From the NCBI RefSeq assembly GCF_003477995.1, contig NZ_QUEM01000010.1:1-64000 (forward strand): DNA of 64,000 bases. Direction: 5' to 3'. Below the pieces are notes generated by a model. The model was not told the DNA's origin and made no database searches. It worked only from the letters and a program-made list of their open reading frames with translations. This document shows positions 44,209-52,590 of this stretch, one piece after another. Within the stretch, counting starts at the first letter, position 1; the number at the start of each line of letters is the position of its first letter. This DNA comes from Bacteroides sp. OF04-15BH (GTDB taxonomy: Bacteria > Bacteroidota > Bacteroidia > Bacteroidales > Bacteroidaceae). Position numbers and translations under genes: made by a program.

Positions 44209-45966
44209 ATGGACAACGAATTGATCAAGTCATGCGAGGCTAAGGCACAAACTTGGCTCGCTTCATCGGTTTATGACGCTGAAACACAGGCTGAAGTTCA
44301 GAAAATGCTCGACAACGAGGACAAAACAGAACTGATCGAAGGATTCTACAAGAATCTTGAATTCGGAACCGGTGGTTTGCGCGGTATTATGGGAGTTGGT
44401 ACCAACCGCATGAACATCTATACCGTAGGTGCTGCCACTCAGGGTTTGTCAAACTACCTGAACAAGGCCTTCAAGGATAAAGAGCAGATTTCTGTGGTTG
44501 TCGGTCACGACTGCCGTAACAACAGCCGTTTGTTTGCAGAGGTTTCTGCCAATATTTTTGCGGCTAACGGTATCAAGGTATATCTTTTCGATGATATGCG
44601 TCCTACTCCGGAGATGTCATTTGCCATCCGTCATCTGGGCTGCCAGAGCGGTATCATCCTGACAGCTTCACACAATCCGAAGGAATACAACGGTTACAAG
44701 GCTTACTGGGATGACGGTGCTCAGGTGTTGGCTCCGCATGACAAGGGTATTATCGACGAGGTAAATCAGGTAAGTGCTGAGGACATCAAGGGCTTGAGCA
44801 AGACATTGGATGCCAGCAACCCGCTGATTGAGATTATCGGTAAGGAAATCGACGATATCTATTTGCAGAAGATTCATACCATCTGCATTGATCCGGAAGT
44901 GATTGCCCGTCAGAAGGATCTGAAGATTGTGTACACTCCGATTCACGGAACTGGTATGATGCTGATTCCTCAGTCATTGAAACTGTGGGGCTTTGAGAAC
45001 GTGCACACTGTACCCGAACAGATGATTAAGGACGGTAACTTCCCGACTGTCGTTTCTCCAAATCCTGAGAATGCAGAGGCACTGACTATGGCGATTAATC
45101 TGGCCAAGAGCATCGACGCAGATATCGTGATGGCTTCTGACCCGGATGCAGACCGCGTGGGAATGGCTTGCAAGAACAGCGACGGAGAATGGGTTCTGAT
45201 CAACGGAAACCAGACTTGTATGATTTTCTTGTACTACATCATCAAGAACCGTATCGCTACCGGCAAGATGAAGGGCAATGAGTTTGTCGTAAAGACCATT
45301 GTGACTACCGAGCTGATTAAGGCTATTGCCGATAAGAATCATGTTGAAATGCTGGATTGCTACACCGGATTCAAGTGGATTGCCCGTGAAATCCGTTTGC
45401 GCGAAGGCGAAAAACAGTATATTGGTGGTGGTGAGGAGTCTTACGGCTTCCTGGCACAGGATTTCGTTCGCGATAAAGATGCGGTTTCTGCATGTTCTCT
45501 GTTGGCTGAGATCTGCGCTTGGGCTAAAGACCAGGGTAAGACTCTGTTCGACGTGTTGATGGATATCTATCTGGAGTATGGTTATACTCTGAACCACACC
45601 ATCAATGTGGTAAAACCGGGTAAGAGCGGTGCCGATGAAATTAAGGCTATGATGCAGAACTTCCGTGAGAACGGTCCGAAGGAACTGGCCGGTTCTAAGG
45701 TGATTCTGACAAAGGACTACCAGACTTTGAAGGCTACAGATGCAGACGGTAATGTAACCGACATTAACCAGCCGGAACCATCTAACGTATTGCAGTGGTA
45801 CACTGAAGATGGCAGCAAGGTGAGCGTGCGTCCTTCAGGTACAGAGCCTAAGATCAAGTTCTATATGGAGATTGCCGAAAAGATGGGTTGCGCTAAGTGC
45901 TATGAGAAAGCAACTGCTGCTGCCATGGAGAAGGTTGAGGCGATCAAGAGCGATCTGAATCTGTAA
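44209..45966 (+). CDS. Phosphoglucomutase/phosphomannomutase (alpha-D-phosphohexomutase)
   Basis: 585 residues. Phosphohexomutase landmarks: LEFGTGGLRGIMGVGTNRMN, the phosphoserine loop LTASHNPKEYNGYK, the metal loop ASDPDADRVGM, the sugar-binding GGGEESYGF, and the phosphate-binding RPSGTEPKIKFY. It interconverts hexose 1- and 6-phosphates for glycogen, capsule and cell-wall sugar synthesis. A -7 element TAATTTTG lies at 44152-44159. Codon bias suggests good expression. Phosphomannomutase activity cannot be excluded by sequence. Confidence 0.92.
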   Translation: MDNELIKSCEAKAQTWLASSVYDAETQAEVQKMLDNEDKTELIEGFYKNLEFGTGGLRGIMGVGTNRMNIYTVGAATQGLSNYLNKAFKDKEQISVVVGHDCRNNSRLFAEVSANIFAANGIKVYLFDDMRPTPEMSFAIRHLGCQSGIILTASHNPKEYNGYKAYWDDGAQVLAPHDKGIIDEVNQVSAEDIKGLSKTLDASNPLIEIIGKEIDDIYLQKIHTICIDPEVIARQKDLKIVYTPIHGTGMMLIPQSLKLWGFENVHTVPEQMIKDGNFPTVVSPNPENAEALTMAINLAKSIDADIVMASDPDADRVGMACKNSDGEWVLINGNQTCMIFLYYIIKNRIATGKMKGNEFVVKTIVTTELIKAIADKNHVEMLDCYTGFKWIAREIRLREGEKQYIGGGEESYGFLAQDFVRDKDAVSACSLLAEICAWAKDQGKTLFDVLMDIYLEYGYTLNHTINVVKPGKSGADEIKAMMQNFRENGPKELAGSKVILTKDYQTLKATDADGNVTDINQPEPSNVLQWYTEDGSKVSVRPSGTEPKIKFYMEIAEKMGCAKCYEKATAAAMEKVEAIKSDLNL

Positions 45967-46007
45967 TTTTTGAACAAGTTTTTATATATCGGAATATAAA
46001 ACATGTG

Positions 46008-46050
46008 TCGCTTCCTCTCTGGCTCTGGCTGGAGCAGGAAGCGATTTTTT
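46008..46050 (+). terminator. Terminator after phosphohexomutase
   Basis: TCGCTTCCT (46008-46016) pairs with AGGAAGCGA (46036-46044), then TTTTTT. Confidence 0.85.
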
Positions 46051-46066
46051 AATATATAAATAAGGT

Positions 46067-46843
46067 ATGGACAAATCCTATTGGTTTGTTTTTTTTCGGG
46101 ACAACCTGTTGCTGCTTCCTTCAACAGAGGGACATTATACGGTTCCTTGTCAGGAAGAACCGCCCGTACCGCTGACCGAATGGAACACGGTGCGTACTTA
46201 CACGGAAATGAAAGGCCTGCCTTGCAAGGTGGTACAGGTAGATCATCCGCTTCCTGCAGATTCAAAATATGAGTTTATCGGTTTGCGGGCATCATACGCC
46301 TTGCTCGATGAAGAAGTTTATCTGAAAGCCGGTAAGGGAGCCGAGATTCTCTATTGGGACCGCAATACCAAATTCTGTGGAGTCTGTGGTGCTCCGATGA
46401 AATCGCATACGGTAATCAGTAAGCGGTGTACGGCATGCGGCAAGGAAGTATGGCCTCAGTTGGCTACAGCGATTATCGTATTGGTGCGACGCGATGATCA
46501 GATTCTTCTGGTACATGCCCACAATTTCAAAGGTTCTTTTTACGGTCTTGTTGCCGGTTTTGTTGAGACGGGTGAAACGCTGGAAGAGTGTGTGGCGCGC
46601 GAAGTGTTGGAAGAAACCGGGCTGCATATCCGCAATATCCGTTATTTTGCCAGTCAGCCCTGGCCTTATCCCTGCGGGTTGATGATTGGTTTTTATGCCG
46701 ATTATGCTTCGGGCGAGATTACCTTGCAGCGTTCGGAGTTGGCAACGGGAGGGTGGTTCAGTCGTGATCATTTGCCAGAGATACCACCTCGTCTGTCTAT
46801 GGCACGCATGCTGATTGATGCGTGGCTGGAACATCGTATTTAA
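46067..46843 (+). CDS. nudC: NAD(+) diphosphatase / NAD-capped RNA decapping hydrolase NudC
   Basis: 258 residues. An N-terminal NUDIX-like domain is followed by a four-cysteine zinc ribbon (FCGVCGAPM, then RCTACGKE). The Nudix box is GFVETGETLEECVAREVLEE, then TGL, and SQPWPYP is the NudC-specific SQPWPFPxS-like motif that distinguishes it from other Nudix enzymes. It hydrolyses NAD(H) to NMN(H) and AMP, and in E. coli it removes NAD caps from RNA. Confidence 0.94.
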   Translation: MDKSYWFVFFRDNLLLLPSTEGHYTVPCQEEPPVPLTEWNTVRTYTEMKGLPCKVVQVDHPLPADSKYEFIGLRASYALLDEEVYLKAGKGAEILYWDRNTKFCGVCGAPMKSHTVISKRCTACGKEVWPQLATAIIVLVRRDDQILLVHAHNFKGSFYGLVAGFVETGETLEECVAREVLEETGLHIRNIRYFASQPWPYPCGLMIGFYADYASGEITLQRSELATGGWFSRDHLPEIPPRLSMARMLIDAWLEHRI

Positions 46844-46872
46844 AGGAAATTATCTGTAAAGCAGATTTGAAG

Positions 46873-46929
46873 AACTTTCGGCGGAGCATTTTCACCAAAG
46901 AGAATGCCCCGCTGAAAGTTTTTTCTTTT
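46873..46929 (+). terminator. Terminator after nudC
   Basis: AACTTTCGGCGGAGCATT pairs with AATGCCCCGCTGAAAGTT with a few mismatches, then TTTTCTTTT. Confidence 0.85.
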
Positions 46930-47120
46930 AGGAAGGATTAGGTTGGGACTCTTTAAAGGAATATGTCTGTTTGGGAAAGTGTTGAGATTTCCATGAGGAA
47001 TCCTGAATCTGCTTTCCCGGATTGTCTTGTTGGTCGTCCGTTTTCTCACGAATTATTTTTCTTAGGGGGGTAGTCGGAAGTTTCTGGAAATCCTTGTAGA
47101 AACGTTGTTGTTTCTATTTC

Positions 47121-47157
47121 CGGACACAAAAGCGGACAGTGTGTCCATTTTCGGACA
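47121..47157. promoter_or_regulatory. Enhancer-like repeats upstream of sigma-54-type promoter
   Basis: CGGACA occurs at 47121, 47133 and 47152, and the second copy is part of the inverted repeat GGACAGTGTGTCC (47134-47146). Spacing of about 50-80 bp from the promoter fits an activator binding site. Confidence 0.5.
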
Positions 47158-47202
47158 CTTTGTTATTTTGTTATTTGCTGTATAATCAATGAGTTAACGT
47201 TT

Positions 47203-47218
47203 TGGCATGGATTTTGTA
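47203..47218 (+). promoter_or_regulatory. Sigma-54 (RpoN)-type promoter
   Basis: TGGCATGGATTTTGTA fits the -24/-12 consensus TGGCAyr-N4-TTGCw with GG and GT ten bases apart (GC expected at -12). No TAnnTTTG promoter is evident before this gene. Confidence 0.5.
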
Positions 47219-47315
47219 TCTGTAAGGTCAGATTAAATTTTTAAACAGAATATTCATGAACCAGTCTGTGAGTCCGTGTTGACAAATGGAGTCGCAGATT
47301 ATAAAAAGAAACATT

Positions 47316-49028
47316 ATGAAAACAGTCTTGCGTTTGTTAGTTTTGCTTTTTCTGTTTCCAACTTTGATGGTTGCCCAGAAGCAAGTTCAGGAATCTTCGT
47401 TGATTCAGGTTTTTGAGAAACTCCGGAAAACCCGGGGATGTGTCTATGTGGATGTGAAATATACCGGTAGTGATATGCAGAAGTCCGGCGGCTTTGTCTG
47501 GCAACGGGGCGCCGGAAGCGGATGGACAGTGGGGCAGCGCCTGATGCTTGAATCGGTAAAGCCGTCGGAAGTAAAGCGCATCCGTAAGGTTTTTGAATCC
47601 TTCGAACCTTTTCAGTTTGTTAATCTTCAGAAGGAGACGGGGGCTGCCACCTATATGGAGGATTCCAAGACCGTATATATCTACGAGTATGAAGAGGATG
47701 CGCAGAAACTGTATTTCCTGAAAGCTACTACGGATGGTGAAATCAGTGTGCCTATGAGTTGGAAAGAAGTCGCTTATCTGGATGCCACCAGAAAGGCAAC
47801 CGTTTCCTCCAATCCTTTTGCGGCAGCGAAGAGCAGTGAGTTGCGTTTGTTGGGCCTGTCGCGTCTGTGGGCCGGAGTGAAGCAGAATTTTGTCTTCATG
47901 GAGCGTTTCCGGAAAAATTGGGACAGCATATATGTTGCCACTATTCCGCAGGTGCTGGCTGCATCTGATGATGAAGAGTGTACCCGTATCTTTCAGAGAA
48001 TGATTGCGCAGCTGGGTGACGGACATACCTACGTATGGGGCGTGACACATTATACGGGCCGTATTCCGTTGCAGACTAAATATATTGACGGACATGTCTA
48101 TATTGATGCCGTTCTCTCAAAAGAGCTGGAAGATGAAGGGATTCGTCGAGGAATGGAATTGGTTTCCATCAACGAAGAGCCCGTTTTGGAGTACGGTGAG
48201 CATTATATCCGTCCCTATGTGGCTTCTTCTACCCCGCAATGGACTTTGCATCAGGTATATGAAGGTGATGGACTATTTGTCTGTAAGAAAGAAGATACCT
48301 TACGCTTGGCATTGAGAGATGGTGACCGCCAGTTGCAGGTAAAAGCATGGCCGCACCGGTCTGTCGCGCCCCGTTCTCCGGTTCTGGAACTGAAAAGCTT
48401 GAAGGGAAAGGTGGGATATTTGAAAATCCGCAATTTTATGGATCAGAATTTCAAAAAGAAGTTCGACAATCTGTATCCGGAGATTCTGAAAACCAAGGCG
48501 CTGATTATTGATATTCGGGATAATGGAGGAGGTAATTCCGGCAATGCCGATTATATTCTCCGTCATCTCACGCAGGATACCATCCAAACCAATCCGTGGC
48601 GCACACCGATGTATATGCCAGCCTTTGCTTCCTGGGGATATCCGTTGCAGTGGTATGCCGCATCCCCCAATCAGCTTACGCCGTTTCACGACCGCAAGGT
48701 GTATGACAAGCCTGTGATTATTCTGGCAAATGCCGGCACCTTCTCGGCGGCAGAGGATTTCTGTTCTGTATTCAAGGGAATGAAGCGCGGACTTGTTTTC
48801 GGAACACCTACCGGCGGCAGTACCGGAAACGGAGTGCGCATGGAGTTGATTCCCGGAAAAAGTTATGCCAATATCTGCTCCAAACACGATACCTGTGTCG
48901 ACGGAACCGATTTTGTTGGAGTAGGAATCCAACCGGACAAAGAGATTCGGGAATCCTATGCTTCCTATTTCCAGGATAAATACGATGCTGTTCTTACCCG
49001 TGCTCTGGAGGAGATTACTCGCCAATAA
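47316..49028 (+). CDS. Exported S41-family peptidase (tail-specific protease-like)
   Basis: 570 residues when started at MKTVLRLLVLLFLF (47316), which gives a proper signal peptide; an ATG 30 bp upstream adds charged residues before it. The S41 core is KVGYLKIRNFMDQNFKKKFD, then ALIIDIRDNGGGNSGNADYI, then ILANAGTFSAAEDFCSVFKG (catalytic Ser) and FGTPTGGSTGNGVRMELIPG. A lead domain holds the IAQLGDGHTYVWG region and a PDZ-like stretch (GMELVSINEEPVLEYG). Role: periplasmic C-terminal processing or peptide degradation. It is controlled by a sigma-54-like promoter, so expression is probably conditional. Confidence 0.88.
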   Translation: MKTVLRLLVLLFLFPTLMVAQKQVQESSLIQVFEKLRKTRGCVYVDVKYTGSDMQKSGGFVWQRGAGSGWTVGQRLMLESVKPSEVKRIRKVFESFEPFQFVNLQKETGAATYMEDSKTVYIYEYEEDAQKLYFLKATTDGEISVPMSWKEVAYLDATRKATVSSNPFAAAKSSELRLLGLSRLWAGVKQNFVFMERFRKNWDSIYVATIPQVLAASDDEECTRIFQRMIAQLGDGHTYVWGVTHYTGRIPLQTKYIDGHVYIDAVLSKELEDEGIRRGMELVSINEEPVLEYGEHYIRPYVASSTPQWTLHQVYEGDGLFVCKKEDTLRLALRDGDRQLQVKAWPHRSVAPRSPVLELKSLKGKVGYLKIRNFMDQNFKKKFDNLYPEILKTKALIIDIRDNGGGNSGNADYILRHLTQDTIQTNPWRTPMYMPAFASWGYPLQWYAASPNQLTPFHDRKVYDKPVIILANAGTFSAAEDFCSVFKGMKRGLVFGTPTGGSTGNGVRMELIPGKSYANICSKHDTCVDGTDFVGVGIQPDKEIRESYASYFQDKYDAVLTRALEEITRQ

Positions 49029-49099
49029 CCGGTCCGTCTGGCAATCTCTTTTCTGCCGTCCGGTGTAAAGATGGAAGAGATTCGTATCTGGCTTTATAT

Positions 49100-49148
49100 G
49101 AAAAATGCCCCTCGAAAGTATGACTTCACTTTCGAGAGGCATTTTTTT
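49100..49148. terminator. Terminator between S41 peptidase and acyltransferase genes
   Basis: AAAAATGCCCCTCGAAAGT pairs with ACTTTCGAGAGGCATTTTTTT; it is near-symmetric and serves convergent genes. Confidence 0.87.
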
Positions 49149-49198
49149 ATGGGTAATTTCCCAATACCTTTATTCCGGTATTGTTTATCTTTTTGGAC

Positions 49199-50356
49199 TT
49201 ATCCCAGTAAGATGCGGGCTTTCTGTCCGATTAAACGATAAACGCCGGCCACAAACAGCCAGGATATTGCGAAGGCCAGGGTCGCAGCAATCGGAATCTG
49301 AATGCAGATGGGGATGTGTAAGGCGCGGGTGAGCAGCACCATCGGTCCCGTCAGGAAATAGTGCACCATGTAGACACCGAAGCCGCACTTGGTCAGGTTG
49401 GCCAGCAATTTGCACACGGTTGCATTCTTGATGCGCACCCGTTTGAGGAGCATAAATACGGCGATGGTCATCAGCGCTACGTTCGGAGAACAGTAATAGA
49501 AGAACAGCTCCAGCTCTTCAGGAGTGAAAGATGCTCTGGTCGTAATCTCCCGGAATCCCAGATAAGTTACGATAAATCCGGCTGCGAAGAACAGGATGCC
49601 CAGAAGTACGGATTTGCTTGTGCTCCAGGTGACGTGATGACGCAGATAGTGTCCCAACAGCAAATATCCGTTGAAGCCGGCAAAATAGAACAGCATGTGG
49701 AATTCATTCCAGGAGCAGGCTCCCCAGATATAGGGGTTGACAAAGGTGCGCAGATACGGTACAAACAAGGTAACGCCCCACAGCAACAGGAAGAAACGCT
49801 TTTCTTTCACACTGGCCTTTTCCACCCAAGCCGAGAAGACGGGCAGATAAAGATACAACCCGATGAGCAGATATACATACCACATGTGTACTGCTACGGT
49901 AGAGAAATTCAGAGGAATCTGTGTGATGTAGGTCAGCGACACTTCAAAGGACTGTTTCATGACCTCCTCTCCGGAGTATGGGAAGAAGTCCAGGATGGTT
50001 TGCGGGCCGAAGCCGATGACTCCCATAAACCAGGGGAAAAGGGCATAGATGACCGACCAGATCAGGAAAGGCCAGAACACACGCGAGATTCTTTTCTTGT
50101 AGAACACGCTGCTGGTTTCCCGGATGGGGAGCAGCAATGCGCCTGTGATCATCACAAAGAGCGGCACGCAGGGGCGAAGCAATGAGCCATAGATGGCTCC
50201 CCAGTTCTTGATTTCCGCAACCATGCTCTGGTCGCTACCGGTGTAGAAGTTGAACGGGTCGGTTGCGTGGCAGCATACCACAGTGAACATGGCCACCAGG
50301 CGCACGCAGTCCAACCACACGACATGTTTTTTTTCGTTTGCAATCGTTGGATTCAT
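49199..50356 (-). CDS. Membrane acyltransferase, acyltransferase 3 family
   Basis: 385 residues from MNPTIANEKKHVVWLD (50356). The ATG ten codons upstream lies ahead of the predicted transcription start, so it was rejected. About ten transmembrane helices. WLDCVRLVAMFTVVCCHATD carries the conserved His of the family, and YKKRISRVFWPFLIWSVIYA is the usual R-rich second block. Family members O-acetylate surface polysaccharide, lipid A or exported sugars; the acceptor is unknown. Single gene. Confidence 0.87.
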   Translation of the reverse strand: MNPTIANEKKHVVWLDCVRLVAMFTVVCCHATDPFNFYTGSDQSMVAEIKNWGAIYGSLLRPCVPLFVMITGALLLPIRETSSVFYKKRISRVFWPFLIWSVIYALFPWFMGVIGFGPQTILDFFPYSGEEVMKQSFEVSLTYITQIPLNFSTVAVHMWYVYLLIGLYLYLPVFSAWVEKASVKEKRFFLLLWGVTLFVPYLRTFVNPYIWGACSWNEFHMLFYFAGFNGYLLLGHYLRHHVTWSTSKSVLLGILFFAAGFIVTYLGFREITTRASFTPEELELFFYYCSPNVALMTIAVFMLLKRVRIKNATVCKLLANLTKCGFGVYMVHYFLTGPMVLLTRALHIPICIQIPIAATLAFAISWLFVAGVYRLIGQKARILLG

Positions 50357-50383
50357 GATTTTTTTGTTTTGTAGATTCTGTTT

Positions 50384-50415
50384 CAAAGGTAACCATAATC
50401 TTTGAAAGGCTCAAA
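50384..50415 (-). promoter_or_regulatory. Promoter of acyltransferase gene
   Basis: On the minus strand TTTG (50415-50412), a 20-bp spacer, then TACCTTTG (50391-50384). Predicted start near 50378 decides the gene start. Confidence 0.65.
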
Positions 50416-50461
50416 TCATGTTCCATTTAACCTGCCGCCTTCGGTCTTTTTTTAAAATAAT

Positions 50462-50493
50462 AAAAAAACCTCTTCGGATAAAACCGAAGAGGC
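50462..50493 (-). terminator. Terminator of flavodiiron protein gene
   Basis: CCTCTTCGG (50469-50477) pairs with CCGAAGAGG (50484-50492); on the minus strand it is followed by TTTTTTTATTATTTT. Confidence 0.85.
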
Positions 50494-50527
50494 CGTTTTA
50501 AAATAAATACTTATGAAAAAGATTAAA

Positions 50528-51691
50528 TCAGGCCAATATCGCATCAGCCATATTTTCAAGTGCTGGAATATCAGCTTGTTTCATCTTGCTCTTGATAGTG
50601 ACTACCGGAGACACGATTTCCATGTTCTTCATGCCTTCGAGCATGCTCAGCATCACCTTACCGGCAGTAGGAGCCCATGAACCGTTTTCGATGACAGCCA
50701 CCTTGCGTTTCTGGAATCCCTTGATCTGCAAGTGGTGCAGGAAGTCGTACATCGGTGGGAATACACCTGCATCATAAGATGGGGCAGCCAGAACCAGTTT
50801 GCTCAACTTGAACGCATTCTCCACAGCGGTAGCCATGTCGTCGCGCGACAAGTCTGTAATCATCACCTTTGCGGCACCTTTGTCCAGCAGAATCTGAGCC
50901 ATCTTTTCGGCAGCCTCCGCTGTGCCTCCGTGGATGGATGCATAAGCTACCAGCACACCGTCTTCTTCCGGCTCGTATTTGCTCCATGTGTCATACAGTC
51001 CGATGTAATAGCCCAGATTGTCCTTCAGAACGGGACCGTGCAGCGGGCAGATCATCTGGATGTCCAGTGTAGCAGCCTTCTTCAGGAGAGTCTGTACCTG
51101 CATGCCGTATTTACCGCAGATGTTGAAGTAGTAGCGGCGTGCCTCGTCGGCCCAAGGCTCTTCGTGACAGAGGGCACCGAATTTTCCGAAACCGTCGGCC
51201 GAGAAAAGAACCTTTTCCTTCTGGTCATAGGTTACCATCACTTCAGGCCAGTGTACCATGGGAGCCATGAAGAACTGCAATACATGAGAACCCAATGAAA
51301 GGGTTTCGCCTTCCTTCACGATAATCAGACGGTCGGCAAAGTCCACACCTTCGAAGAATTGTGGCAGCATCTGTGCTGCTTTGGTGCTGAGCACAATCTT
51401 GATTTCCGGATATTTTGTAGCAATATTACCGATATTTGCTGCGTGGTCCGGTTCCATGTGCTGCACGATCAGATAGTCCGGAGTTCTGCCCTGAAGAGCT
51501 TCTTCCAGATTTTCCAGCCACTCATTGGTCTTACGGTTGTCCACCGTATCCATGATTGCGATTTTCTCATCTGTGATGACATAAGAGTTATATGAAATTC
51601 CGTTAGGAACCACATATTGACTTTCAAAAAGGTCAATGTCTGTGTCGTCTGCCCCGATGTATTTGATTTCGGGTGTAATCTCTGTAATCAT
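50528..51691 (-). CDS. Flavodiiron protein (FprA/ROO-type)
   Basis: 387 residues. An N-terminal metallo-beta-lactamase-like diiron domain has VQHMEPDHAANIG (HxExDH ligands), MVHWPEVMVTYD and ICPLHGPVL. A C-terminal flavodoxin domain (from about 245: VLVAYASIHGGTAEAAEKMA, LAAPSYDAGVFPPMYDFL, ENGSWAPTAGK) binds FMN. It reduces O2 to water or NO to N2O in anaerobes, fed by rubredoxin-type carriers. With reverse rubrerythrin it forms the oxidative-defence set in this window. Monocistronic. Confidence 0.93.
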   Translation of the reverse strand: MITEITPEIKYIGADDTDIDLFESQYVVPNGISYNSYVITDEKIAIMDTVDNRKTNEWLENLEEALQGRTPDYLIVQHMEPDHAANIGNIATKYPEIKIVLSTKAAQMLPQFFEGVDFADRLIIVKEGETLSLGSHVLQFFMAPMVHWPEVMVTYDQKEKVLFSADGFGKFGALCHEEPWADEARRYYFNICGKYGMQVQTLLKKAATLDIQMICPLHGPVLKDNLGYYIGLYDTWSKYEPEEDGVLVAYASIHGGTAEAAEKMAQILLDKGAAKVMITDLSRDDMATAVENAFKLSKLVLAAPSYDAGVFPPMYDFLHHLQIKGFQKRKVAVIENGSWAPTAGKVMLSMLEGMKNMEIVSPVVTIKSKMKQADIPALENMADAILA

Positions 51692-51789
51692 ATCTTTAAT
51701 TTTGTTTTGAATGCGTTTTTACAAAGGTCGTACTTTTTATTGATTTATGCAAGCCGAGGCCCAAAAAATGCGCTCGTTTGTCATTCTGT

Positions 51790-52482
51790 TTACGAGCGGC
51801 GCATTTCTTCGAGAAGTTCTTTCTGTCGGGGAGTCAGATGCTGGGGCAGGTCCACCTGGTAGGTGAGGATCAGGTTACCCCGTTGTCCGTTCGGATACAG
51901 GTCACCTTTGCCCTTGATACGCACCTTGGTTCCCGGCTGTGTGCCCGGTTTCACTTTCAGCTTGATTTTTTCTACCGGAGTGGACACGATGATTTCTCCT
52001 CCCAGAATGGCAGTGTACATGTCAATATGTACCTGACACTGCTTGTCCTGTACCATCGGTTCCTCCTGCTGGAATCCGTTGAAGCCGCCGAATCCGCCGA
52101 AGTTCTGGAACCCGCTGCTCTGGGCGCTCTGCCGGTGGCGTGCTCCGCCAAACAGCTGCTCAAAGAAATCGGAGAAGCTGCCTCCGCCGCCGAACTGGCT
52201 GAAGTCGAAGCCTTCGAATCCGCCTTCACCTCCGCCTCCGCCCTGGAATCCGCCCATGCTCTTCCAGTGTTCGCCGTACTGATCGTATTTGGCCCGTTTT
52301 TCCGGGTCGCTCAGCACGTCGTACGCTTCGTTCAGTGCCTGGAACTTGGCTTTGGCTTTCGGATCATTCGGATGCAGGTCCGGATGAAACTGTTTGGCTC
52401 TTTTCCGGTATGCACTCTTGATGTCTTTTTGAGGGGTATCCTTTGGAATACCCATGATCTTATAATAATCTATAAATGCCAT
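51790..52482 (-). CDS. DnaJ-domain co-chaperone, CbpA-like
   Basis: 230 residues from MAFIDYYKIMGIPKDT (52482). The J domain (1-70) has the HPD motif in FHPDLHPND. A long Gly/Phe-rich linker (about 80-140, GGFQGGGGGEGG) follows, then one C-terminal substrate domain (CQVHIDMYTAILGGEIIVST, KVRIKGKGDLYPNGQRGNLI). The CxxCxGxG zinc fingers of DnaJ are absent, as in CbpA. It is shorter than E. coli CbpA, seemingly with a reduced first beta-domain. Works with DnaK. Divergent from the phosphoesterase gene. Confidence 0.87.
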   Translation of the reverse strand: MAFIDYYKIMGIPKDTPQKDIKSAYRKRAKQFHPDLHPNDPKAKAKFQALNEAYDVLSDPEKRAKYDQYGEHWKSMGGFQGGGGGEGGFEGFDFSQFGGGGSFSDFFEQLFGGARHRQSAQSSGFQNFGGFGGFNGFQQEEPMVQDKQCQVHIDMYTAILGGEIIVSTPVEKIKLKVKPGTQPGTKVRIKGKGDLYPNGQRGNLILTYQVDLPQHLTPRQKELLEEMRRS

Positions 52483-52533
52483 AATGTTCCTCCTTTTTTT
52501 GCTAAAATATTCAACAAATAAGATGCCAGTCAG

Positions 52534-52564
52534 TTGGTGACAGTCCGTTTTATTGTTATTTTTG
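52534..52564 (+). promoter_or_regulatory. Promoter of UshA-like / mnmD-like operon
   Basis: TTG(G) at 52534, a 20-bp spacer, then TATTTTTG at 52557-52564. Predicted start near 52570 favours the ATG at 52591 over those upstream. Confidence 0.55.
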
Positions 52565-52590
52565 CAGAAATTATGGCAGATTTTTTTAAG

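Larger units (their letters stand above)
46930..47315. other. Long leader/regulatory region of S41 peptidase gene
   Basis: About 390 bp with no supported gene. Its right half carries repeated GGACA/TGTCC elements and a sigma-54-like promoter; nothing is seen in 46930-47120. Confidence 0.5.

Noticed and set aside
46840..47049. Minus-strand ORF of 69 codons
   Set aside because: It runs through the nudC terminator stem, has no promoter or ribosome-binding context, and its sequence is low-quality Arg/Pro/Lys.
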